From Cryptomeria japonica (lineage: Eukaryota > Streptophyta > Pinopsida > Cupressales > Cupressaceae): a stretch of 64,000 nt of DNA. This document shows positions 44,181 through 54,108 of the stretch, in pieces (position 1 is the stretch's first letter; each line of letters begins with the position of its first letter). The DNA is taken from positions 722,389,649 to 722,453,648 of the forward strand of contig NC_081413.1 in NCBI RefSeq assembly GCF_030272615.1, given 5' to 3'. A program made the translations under genes and the position numbers. The notes under the pieces are model-generated. The model was not told the DNA's origin. It was given only the letters and a program-made list of their open reading frames with translations, and did no database searches.

Positions 44181-46110
44181 ACGTTCTCAATTGCTGACGA
44201 TACAAACATTCTTTCCAGCAAAATCCACCTCCTCCATTAAACCAATTCCATCTCTGAGGACAACTACTTCCTCACCAACATCTATCACTTTTCTTCTCCA
44301 TCTTCTTCATTATTTTCAAATCTTGTTTTGTCATCAAAAGTGGTTAATCTTCACACAAAATAGTACTGTTAAAAAAATTTCGGATCTGTAAATTACAGTA
44401 TTTTTTCACTTGATTTTTGTGGTTTTACGGACAATGAAGATGTAGATCATAAAGATTTAGCTACTGAAAATTTCGCAGAAATCTGTTGTGTTTTGTGGAT
44501 TTTAGAAATTGTACAAAGTGCCATTAGAGATTAGCCGCGTCTCTCCTATTTTTGTCATTCATTGAAGAGGTTTTTTTTGAAATAATTGAGCATTGTTATC
44601 AAAATAAATCTATTGGTTGTTGAATCTATATTTTGTGATGTTAAATTGAACTCGATGACTTGTATTATTTCAATTTTACTAACAAATTATTAAGAATTTT
44701 TGTAGTTGTTGAAAAATATATAAGTTTTATGTTATCAATAATATATAACATAGATTGACCCAAGACAAAATTATGATATATTTAGAAGAAATATGTTGTA
44801 TTGAATTTGTATTGATCCACTCAATCCTATAAAAGCTTTCACATAATTTGCTTGCTTTGCTAAAAAATATAATGAAAATAGAAGAGAGACGTGACATTCA
44901 ATTTGTTATCATCTAATATTTTTTGTCATTGTCACAAATTTGAAATCTGTATTGTTGTATTCACCAGGCTACATTGAATGAAGACAAAATTATGATCTAT
45001 TTAGAAGAAATATGTGATATTGAATTTGTATTGCTCCACTCAATCCTATAAAAGTTTTCACATACTTAGCTTGCTTTGTTCTAAAATATAATTAAAATAG
45101 AAGAGAGATGTGACATTCAATTTGTTATTGTCTAAAATTTCTTGTCATTGTGACAAATTTGAGATCACCATACTACATTTAATTTTTAATCAACTCAATT
45201 ATTGTATGGTTTACTATTCACCGAAAAAAAAGATGTGACTTTCAATTTGTTCTATTCTAGACTTTTTATGTTCACTTAGTGGAAAGATAGTTTTAACTAA
45301 TTATGATGTAGGTGAAAACCTACCATATAACCCTTGTAACATTGAATTTATCTTCAATCATTTTTAATAATTAAATTGATTTATGAAAATTTGATTATAA
45401 GTACATTGTCTATTTCTGAAAAAAAAAATTTACTCCAAACACAAAACAATGAGAAGACCGTATTATAATCAACTGAAAAAAAACGTTTGAAACATACTTG
45501 AGATCTTGGTAGGTAGTTTCCACCAGATACACAAACACCATTGAACTAAATCTATTAGTTAATACATATCTTCATTCTGATGATAGATCGTGGAATATGA
45601 TCAGAAATATAAATAGAAAAATGCTTATTTGATCAAAAATCCAAAATCTCCAAGCTACTGATTGTACATCTTAAATTATAGATACAAAGATCATGACCTG
45701 AAATTAATATATTTCTAAACCAAAATACATAATTTGCAGAGATAAATTAAATAAGTTTCTTGTGATTGTGAAATGCTAATACTAATAATGCTTCTGAAAC
45801 CACCAAAATAAAAATTATGCCCTGAACTCTATATATTTCCAAACTAAAATACAGAAATTGCAGACATAAATTAAACAAGTTTTTTCTTTTATGAGATACT
45901 AATACTAATTAGGTTTAAAGATATTAATTTTTCATAATCTATAATAATTCTTGTTATCGCTTCTGATTTAGATTGTGGTTGTTTACATCGATATTTTAGA
46001 TCACCCTCTGTGATCCGTCATTAAGATCATAAATAACTCTTAAAATAGAAAATGAGACAATCACATATATATGATAATTTATGCCTACTGAAATAGAAAG
46101 TATGGCCTGA
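44181..46110. other. AT-rich intergenic region with 219-bp and 125-bp tandem repeats
   Basis: No gene was seen. A unit of about 210 bp at 44762-44970 is repeated at 44981-45180 (offset 219 bp), with a faint third copy near 45230. A unit with CCTGAA-TCTATATATTTCC and AAATTAAACAAGTTT occurs at 45689-45760 and 45814-45885. It recurs at 50249-50314 beside the second PADRE gene, so it belongs to the gene duplication block. Confidence 0.6.
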
Positions 46111-46138
46111 AATCTATGTATTCAGTACAAATATTGGT

Positions 46139-46729
46139 TTATGCCCTTAGTCTTTCTACCTCTCTTATGGTCTCCAACTTAGGTTTCCAAGACCTGCAAC
46201 TGCTCACTCTATATTTCCCCAAACCCATCTGCAGATCTGAAAGGCCTTCAACATCCATCTTTGGCAGCGCAACAATCTTCAAATCACACTCTAAATGCCC
46301 GCCCAAATCATCATCATCATGACCATTTTCTTGCAGGTAAGTTGCTGATTCTCCCCTGAAGAAAAAACCCATTTCTCCCAACATTGGGAAAATCCTCACA
46401 GAGCTCTTGGAACTTGCTTTCATGGCGGATCTGGCCTTGACTGCAATGGAGGCCAGGTCTGAGCGAGAAACCACACCCTGCAATTTTGACATGGGGAGAA
46501 GAAAATACAAATGCCCTAATTCCAAATCTTCATCTGCAGGCAGGGGATTTATTCTGCGACCCACATGTAAAGCGGCTGCCTCGCATACAAAATGCTGAGG
46601 ATTTTCCAGCATAATTTCTGCCGCCTTTACTTGCTTCTCAAATTCCTGCAGTCTCCCATCCGCAAATACCAATTTAATTGTATTGGATGACAATAAATGT
46701 GAACAAACACAAGAAAGATAAGCACCCAT
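46139..46729 (-). CDS. PADRE/DUF4228 family protein, copy 1
   Basis: The single-exon, 196-residue protein starts MGAYLSCVCSHLL. The PADRE (DUF4228) core spans about residues 17-103: IKLVFADGRLQEFEKQVKAA, NPQHFVCEAAALHVGRRINP and DLELGHLYFLLPMSKLQGVV. The family-typical C-terminus SSCRSWKPKLETIREVERL is present, and length is normal. The family is plant-specific and induced by pathogens and abiotic stress; the biochemical role is unknown. Gly2 with Ser6, plus Cys7 and Cys9, fits N-myristoylation and palmitoylation, hence probable membrane attachment (inference). The frame stays open 93 codons upstream to 47008, but the paralogue does not keep that frame, so I start at MGAY. The coding sequence is intact. 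The paralogue at 50371-50961 is about 93% identical in protein. Confidence 0.87.
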   Translation of the reverse strand: MGAYLSCVCSHLLSSNTIKLVFADGRLQEFEKQVKAAEIMLENPQHFVCEAAALHVGRRINPLPADEDLELGHLYFLLPMSKLQGVVSRSDLASIAVKARSAMKASSKSSVRIFPMLGEMGFFFRGESATYLQENGHDDDDLGGHLECDLKIVALPKMDVEGLSDLQMGLGKYRVSSCRSWKPKLETIREVERLRA

Positions 46730-47120
46730 TACAGCAATTTCTTCGCAGAGATTAAAAAAAAAAGAGAAAGGCTCTGGAACAAATTTATCGAAGTTTGTGG
46801 ACGTGAGACCACGCAATCTGGATGAAATTTCCCGTCTATTTGATTTCCATGAATATTTTACTTTACGTTTGCAGCTTTTGACCAGTTTATCATAGCTTTT
46901 CTGTACTTTTCCCTTTCCTATTGATAATGCGTAATTTGAGGAGCAAATAATAGTTCCTTGTGTTGGGGTGTGGTATTCATGGAATTGTGGTTTTAGGTCA
47001 ACCAACAATAAAGTTTACTAGCTCAATATCTTGGAACTTACAAACAAATATCTCACTTGTAATTTCCCATAACCTTCAATGCTCCCAAACCTTCTTTAAA
47101 TCACAATGTTGGAGGATGAT
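46730..47120 (-). promoter_or_regulatory. Upstream region of PADRE copy 1
   Basis: This region is similar to that upstream of copy 2 (50962-51345), including transcribed-looking sequence such as AAATATTCATGGAAAT and CTTTTGACCA-type words, but with indels that break reading frames. It probably contains the 5' UTR and promoter. No confident TATA box was identified. Confidence 0.45.
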
Positions 47121-47299
47121 ATACAACTACTAGTCAATGCCCAATCAACATGGATTGTTCACATTAGGGACAAAAAGTTTGTTTACAATAGAGAAAGTTT
47201 AGTGTGTTTACATTAGAGAGAGTTGTTGACCACATAACATGGACACCAGATGATGTGGTGGTATTTCTTTGTAATCACAATTTTGTGAAAGAAAAGCAT

Positions 47300-49600
47300 A
47301 GTAAGCCTTGATATTATTAGGGATGAATAATGTAGGTTGTAGAAAGGGGATGGTGTGAGAGATTTGTCGTAATTAGTTTGAGAAATGAGGGATCAAGTTT
47401 TTAGATTTAGTATTTAGGTCTTATAAAATAAGAAGATAAATTCAAGATGGATATTTACTTGGTAAAAAAAAATTGTGAACATAGTGAAGATTTAAACATG
47501 TTAGAATGTGGTAATGATTGTAGAGTGATTGTGGTCACATAATTATTAGTCTTTCTTGAATTATAGGCGACATATACATGTTATAATTATTGTGATGGTA
47601 CATATCTTCCAATTTTGTCTTGTGGATTAATGAGGATCTACCCACTAATGCCAATGATATTGTGGGACTCAAAGTTCAAGGAAGTGTTTGAAGTTAATAT
47701 GGTTTGCATTCCTTTAAAGTTTAGGAGGTCTTATCAAAGACCTAATGATCATTAGTACATAGAATCAAATAATTACACCTGAGGAATGAGTGGAACTTTG
47801 GTTTTTAATTATGCTCATTAAGTTTCTAAGAGTGGTAAATGTATTAAGAAGAAATATGAAAATATTTGGTATAAGTAGAATTTGTTTCTCTTTAAGTTGT
47901 TAGTTGAAGTTGCATTCAAATGAGAAGATAAGTTCAAGAAGGTTGTTTACTAGGAAATATAGGTTTATGGACGTAGAGATTTAAACATGTTAGAATGTGG
48001 TGAGGAATGCAGAATGATTGTGGTTAGTAATTATATTTCTTAATTGAATTATAGGTGACATATATATGTTATAATTGTGTTGATAGACATACATTCCAAC
48101 TTTGCCTTATGGATTTTGATGAGGATCTACCCACTAATGACAATAACATTGTGGATCTTAGAGTTCAAGGAAGTCGTTGAAGTTAATTTGGTCCACATCC
48201 CTAGGTGAATAACTGAAGTACTGAGGGAGGAAAGTACCCCTTAAGAGTTAATTCACTAGGGACCATGAATAGAACATGCACTTTGACACCAACAACAACT
48301 ATATGGTGGGAATTGATAGATTTGTGTCCAAACCAAAAAGATTAATCAAATTATTACTCTCTTCTATGTTGATTGATATGCATGCATCAATTCCTTATAC
48401 TTATCAAATCATTTAATGTGTCATAATGTAAGGTGTAGAAATGTCTATTTTTTCCCAAATCATTGAGGAACTTGTGGGCCCGACCTAAAACATTAGGATG
48501 TGACTCAATGTGATTCGTCTATTGTCTATGGTGTCTTATTATACTTAACACTTTTGAGGTTATATTATTGTAATATTTAAAAATTTGTTCATGATTATAT
48601 GGCCTAGCATTATTAAAGATGAATACTGTAGTTTATAGAAGGTGATGGTGTGAGAGATTTGTTGTGACTAGCTTTCGAAAGGTGGGATCAAGCTTTAACA
48701 TTTAGGAGGTTTTTTCAAAGAACATAATGAACATTACTACTAAAGTCAAATCAATTACATATAAGGAATAGATAAAAGTTTGGTTCTTAATTATGTTGAT
48801 TAAGTTTTTCAAAGTGGTAAATGTGTTAAGAAGAAATATGAAAATTAAGTTGTGTGATTTCTTTACAGAAATATTTGGTATACGTGGTACTTGTTTATTT
48901 GAAGTTGCGATAAAATAAGAAGGTAAGCTCAATATGGCGTTTACTTGGTAATAGAGGTTTATGTCACAATGAGTAATTAAGCATTTATAATGGGGTACAG
49001 ATTGTACAATGATCATGGTAGTGTAGCTATAAGTCTTGTTTGATATTATAATTATGGTGATAGACATACTTGTCAAGTTTGGCTACAATGATCATGGTAG
49101 TGGAGCTATAAGTCTTGCATGATATTATAATTATGTGATAGACATACTTGTCAAGTTTGGCTTATAGAATTTGATGAAGATCTACCAGTTGATGTTGATG
49201 ACATTGTGGGACTTGGAGTTCAAGGGGGTGGATGAAGTTAATTTGGTGGGGACCATGAATAGAATGTGCACTTTGATACCAATAACACCTATATGATCAT
49301 AAATGGTGGATTTTTGTCCAATCCAAAAAATATTAATCAAATTATTACTCTTTTACGTTGATTGACATGTTTGAACTGATTTCTCAAACATATCAATTCA
49401 TAAAGTATCATAATCTAAGGTGTAGAAATATGTAAAATTTTCCAAATCATTAAGGAGCATGTGAGGGAGCTAAAACATTACAATATGACTTGATGTGATT
49501 TGTATATGTTCTATTGTTTCATATTTTTAACACTTTTGAGGTAAATTTTTGTTAGCATTTATAAAATGGATAATAGTTATCTTTCTTACCACTTTGTATT
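47300..49600. repeat. Degenerate tandem repeats, about 1.3 kb unit with about 0.5 kb subunits
   Basis: A landmark phrase, GGTGATGGTGTGAGAGATTTGT, in forms split by small changes, occurs near 47350 and 48642 (about 1.3 kb apart) and again near 51735 and 52700. Within the unit, a phrase around GATTTTGATGAGGATCTACCC recurs near 47625, 48110 and 49170. No transposase or other coding frame was found. A 79-bp tandem duplication lies at 49006-49162. Confidence 0.65.
49006..49162. repeat. 79-bp tandem duplication
   Basis: Two adjacent units start ACAATGATCATGGTAGTG and end TTGTCAAGTTTGGCT, at 49006-49084 and 49085-49162, with few differences. The duplication is recent relative to the surrounding decayed repeats. 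Confidence 0.85.
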
Positions 49601-50240
49601 TGGATGATACCATATTTTACACATTTTTATTTGTTACCTAAAGATTAAAAAAATATGAAATTAAACTGTATGCAATATGGTGAAATACACATACCTATTC
49701 CCATTTCCCTTATGTTTTGAGCCCATAGTGACTAGGTTATCCTTTATGCATCACTATTGTGTAAGATGACGCCTTCCACATTGAAGTTGGAAAATAACTT
49801 ATATCATTACCTCAATTCAAATTTGTGAGTATAGAATCAATCTAGATTATTTGTATGCTCACAATGTAAACCATAGATTTTAAAATTAAAACCTAATGAC
49901 ATTTTTAGTGGTCATTATGAGCTAACTAAAGTGTAAATTACATTATATTGCACACTTGAATGGTGTATTTGACGACTAACCCTAATTTAAAAAGAATAAT
50001 CTAAGAGTGAACCATCATGAATCTAGGAATATAGTAAGGGAACATAGAATTTAATGATAAAATGATTATAAAAATATCACATCATCATTCTAAGATCATA
50101 GTGTACTCATGTCTATTATTCTTGACTGTATTTTATTGCTATTGAATTGATAATTTTAGAATTCTAAATAAGAAAAATATGACCCTCACAATTCAACAAA
50201 TTATCCCATAATGTTTCAGAAAATGTATATAAAGACAAAC
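49601..50240. other. AT-rich intergenic spacer
   Basis: No coding region, domain or clear repeat was recognised. It separates the tandem-repeat block from the 3' flank of PADRE copy 2. Confidence 0.4.
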
Positions 50241-50370
50241 AAGTTTCATCCTGCCTGAAATATTATATATTCCAAATTAAAATACAAAATTTGCAGAAAT
50301 AAATTAAACAAGTTTCAGTATAAAAAGTATGGCCTAAAATCTATGTATTCAGTACAAAGGTCTCTTATGG

Positions 50371-50961
50371 TTATGCTCTTAGCCTTTCAACCTCTCTTAT
50401 GGTCTCCAACTTTGGTTTCCAAGACCTGCAACTGCTCACTCTATATTTCCCCAAACCCATCTGCAGATCTGAAAGGCCTTCAAAATCCATCTTTGGCAGC
50501 GCAACAATCTTCAAATCACACTCTAAATCTCCACCCAAATCACCATCATCATGACCATTTTCATGCAGGTATGTTTGTGATTGTCCCCTGAAGAAAAAAC
50601 CCATTTCTCCCAACATTGGGAAAATCTTCACAGAGCTCTTGGAACTTGCTTTCATGGCGGATCTGGCCTTGAGTGCAATTGAGGCCAGGTCTGAGCGAGA
50701 AACCACACCCTGCAATTTTGACATGGGAAGAAGAAAATACAAATGCCCTAATTCTAAATCTTCATCTGCAGGCAGGGGATTTATTCTGCGACCCACATGT
50801 AAAGCGGCTGCCTCACATACAAATTGCTGAGGATTTTCCACCATAATTTCTGCCGCCTTTACTTGCTTCTCAAATTCCTGCAGTCTCCCATCCACAAATA
50901 TCAATTTGATTGTATTGGATTGCAATAAATGTGAACAAACACAAGAAAAATAAGCCCCCAT
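50371..50961 (-). CDS. PADRE/DUF4228 family protein, copy 2
   Basis: The intact 196-residue paralogue of the gene at 46139-46729 is in the same direction about 4.2 kb away. It begins MGAYFSCVCSHLLQ, keeping Gly2, Ser6, Cys7 and Cys9 for possible dual acylation, then the PADRE core (IKLIFVDGRLQEFEKQ, NPQQFVCEAAALHVG, HLYFLLPMSKLQGVVSRSD) and the RSWKPKLETIREVERLRA end. About 14 residues differ from copy 1, mostly conservative and concentrated around residues 135-155 (the acidic, likely disordered stretch). No intron is needed. Both copies staying open while flanks diverge implies both are, or were until recently, under selection. Start choice is fixed by an upstream stop in this copy. Confidence 0.87.
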   Translation of the reverse strand: MGAYFSCVCSHLLQSNTIKLIFVDGRLQEFEKQVKAAEIMVENPQQFVCEAAALHVGRRINPLPADEDLELGHLYFLLPMSKLQGVVSRSDLASIALKARSAMKASSKSSVKIFPMLGEMGFFFRGQSQTYLHENGHDDGDLGGDLECDLKIVALPKMDFEGLSDLQMGLGKYRVSSCRSWKPKLETIREVERLRA

Positions 50962-51226
50962 TACTGCAATTTCTTAGTAGATATCTCTCTTTACTTGCAG
51001 AGATGAAAGAAAAATGAAGGCTGTGGAACAAATTTATCCAAGTTTGTGGACGTGAGACCACGCAATCTGGATGAAATTTCCATGAATATTTTACTTTACG
51101 TTTGCAGTTTTTGACCATTTTATCATAGCTTTTCTATACTTTTCCCTTTCCTCTTGATTATGCGTATTTTGAGGACCAAATAATAGTTCCTTGTGTTGGG
51201 GTATTCTAAGGTCAAACGACATCAAA

Positions 51227-51536
51227 TTTTACTAGCTCAATATCTTGGAACTTACAAACAAATATCTCAATTTTACTAGCTTAATATCTTGGAACTTACA
51301 AACAAATATCTCACTTGTACTTTCTCACAACCTTCAATGTTTCCAAACCTTATTTAACTCATAATGTTGGAGGCTGATATACAGCTACTAGTCAACATGG
51401 ATTGTTCACATCAGGGAGAGAAAGTGTGTTTACCATAATGGATTGTTCACATTAAGGAGAGAAACAACATGGATTGTTCACATCAGGGAGAGAAAGTGTG
51501 TTTACCATAATGGATTGTTCACATTAAGGAGAGAAA
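51227..51536. repeat. Short tandem duplications upstream of PADRE copy 2
   Basis: A 44-bp unit (TTTTACTAGCTCAATATCTT and following) is doubled at 51227-51314, and a 72-bp unit (CAACATGGATTGTTCACATC and following) is doubled at 51393-51536. The corresponding places upstream of copy 1 are single, so these arose after the gene duplication. Confidence 0.8.
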
Positions 51537-51649
51537 GTGTGTTTACACTAGAGAAGGTTTAGTGTGTTTACATTAGAGAGTTGTTGACCACTTGACATCG
51601 ACATTAGATAATGTGGTATGTCTTGCTATCACAAATTTGTGAGAAAGGG

Positions 51650-53030
51650 TAGGATTGAAAATCACTATAAGTCTTAGACATTATTAGGGATGAACAATGT
51701 TGGTTATAAAAAGGTGATGGTGTGATAGAAAGGTGATGATGTGAGAGATTTGTCGTGATTAATTTAGGAAAGGAGGCATCAAGCTTTCATATTTAAGAGC
51801 TCTTATCAAAGAACATAATGACCATTAGTACATAAAATCAAAGTAATTACGTTCAAGGAATGGGTGAAATTTTGGATCTTAATTATGTTGATTAAGTTTT
51901 CGAAAGTGGTGACGTATTAAGAAAAAATATGAAAATTGTTTGGTGTGAATTCTTTATAAACATATTTGGTATAGGTAGAATTTGTTTCTCTTTCAGCTAT
52001 GAGTTGAAGTTGCAATCAATAAGAAGATAAGTTCAAGATGGATGTTTACTTGGGAAAAGAGGTTTATGAACATAGTGAAGATTTAAACATGTGAGAATGT
52101 GGTAAGGAATGCAAAGAGATTGTAGTCACGTAATTATAAGTATTGCTTGAATTATAGGTGGCATATATATGTTATAATTATGATGATAGACATACCTTCC
52201 AACTTTCCCTTATGGATTTTGATGAGGATCTACCCACTAATGCCAATGACATTATGGGACCCAAAGTTCAAGGAAGTGGTTGAAGTTAATTTGGTCCACA
52301 TCCCTAGGTAAATAAGAGTTAATTTGGTAGGAACCATGAATAGAACATGCACTTCGACACCATCAACACCTATGTGATGGGTATAGGTGGATTTTGTCCA
52401 AAACAAAAAAGATTAATCAAAATATTGCTCTCTTTGATGTTGATTGGCATGTGTGTATCAATTTCTTGAACCTCTCAAATCATTTAATGTGTCATAATGT
52501 TCTCTTGTTTTTTTACAAATCATTGAGTCACTTGTGGGGGAGCTAAAACATTATGATATGACTCGATGTGATTTGTATATTGTTTATGGTGTCTTATTAT
52601 ACTTAACACTTTTGAGATTATATTGTTTTAATATTTATAAAAAAATTTAATAGTTATATGGCCCTAACATCATTAAAGAAAAAAAATGTAGGTTATAGAA
52701 GGTGATGGTGTGAGAGATTTGTTGTGACTAGCTTGGGAAAAAGGGATCAAGCTTTACCATTTACGAGGCTTTTACAAAGAACATGATGACCATTAATACT
52801 CAACCCTATGCATCTTGATCTAGATCCACCTCTCTCTTCTAAACCTATCATTTCCCATCCAAATAAATACCATCCTAACCTAAGTTCTCACTAAATTTAA
52901 GTATTCTTGTATCCTTATCTCAAAACACAAGTAAAAAACACAATACACCTTCAGTCAAACCCCTTAATGCATCAATCTATGATGGATATGTCCAATTATT
53001 TTAACTTGGATATGATAGTATGCAAGGTTC
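51650..53030. repeat. Second block of degenerate tandem repeats
   Basis: This corresponds to 47300-48750 next to copy 1, with landmark phrases near 51735 and 52700 (about 1 kb apart). It shows that the duplicated segment included several kilobases of upstream DNA. From about 52800 similarity to the first block fades. No gene was seen. Confidence 0.55.
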
Positions 53031-53399
53031 TCACAATGGTAGCATAACATTAGAATTCAATATTTTGTTGTGAATATCTTGTGTTGACATGTATTTATTT
53101 ATTTATGGGAATGTGTGTGAAGGGCTAAGATATGTTGGGAAGATCAAGGGTTCACATGCCTTGAGAAGCATGTAGAAATACTAAGCCTCCAAGTGTCATG
53201 TGGAAAGTGAAGGTCGTTTAATAGGGTTCCTAGATCAAAGGAAGATCAAAAGTAAGGTTCATGTTCATTGGAGAAAGTAGAGGGCCAAGATCCAAAAAGT
53301 AACCTTTTAGAAGGAAGTGGGGATCTCTTCTATACCTCAAGTATGATATGATGGGTACTAACATGAGAACTTGGGGTAATAAATCCTTGATTAATCCCT

Positions 53400-53780
53400 A
53401 AAAAACATGTGTAAATGATTAGGAGACCAATTAATTTGATTAATTAATTTAATGAAATATGCACAAAATAGAAAAATTAAATGACCTATCAAGTTTATTT
53501 TTAAGCATGAGGTGGGATAGGCTTAGGTAAAAAAAAATATTTATATTGATTTATCTAAGGTAGAATATAAAATAATGAAGAAATATACATTATGTGGTTG
53601 AAATATAATTAAATGAAAAGTGATGAATGATGGTAACAATTTCATTAATTAAATAATAAAATTTAATTTAATTAATTTTGGAAGAAAACTAAATTAATTT
53701 ATCAAATATAGATAATTAATTATAGAACAAATAGTAAATGACAAGTTAAAATTATTGTGTGTCAATTTTAGGTGTCTACA
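53400..53780 (-). mobile_element. LTR-like remnant ending at 53780
   Basis: The plus strand ends CAATTTTAGGTGTCTACA, exactly the outer end of the LTRs of A and C in reverse, preceded by several hundred bases of AATTAATTTAAT-rich sequence like their U3. This looks like a distant, older member of the same family, probably a solo or truncated LTR on the minus strand. The other end could not be placed. Confidence 0.45.
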
Positions 53781-54108
53781 CGTATTATCCTTGTCTCAGG
53801 TGTATACATGTTTAGCTATTGTTACGTGATTTTTTTACTTTTTTTGTTTTATACATATTGTTAATTTTCCCTTAGCCCTCCTTAGAGGACCCTTGCTACC
53901 CTTGTAGATACATAGATATAGGAGGAATTCCATGTTGTGAAATTATTCTGTGTATCAAATTTCTATCTATTTTTTGCAACCTTGCTTTTATAATATTTTA
54001 GGGAAAATTCAAATTATTAAGACATTTAGAATCTTCTTCCATGTTGACCCAAAAAAATATTTGTATTTGATTGTTTTGTTTTATTCCTTCTTTGTTCTTT
54101 GTAGTTCT

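Noticed and set aside
46407-46598. Plus-strand 63-codon frame, repeated at 50639-50830
   Set aside because: It is antisense to the PADRE coding sequence and conserved only because that sequence is duplicated.
48702-49076. 124-codon minus-strand frame with hydrophobic stretches
   Set aside because: Very AT-rich low-complexity composition, lies in decayed tandem repeats and is not kept in sister repeat copies.
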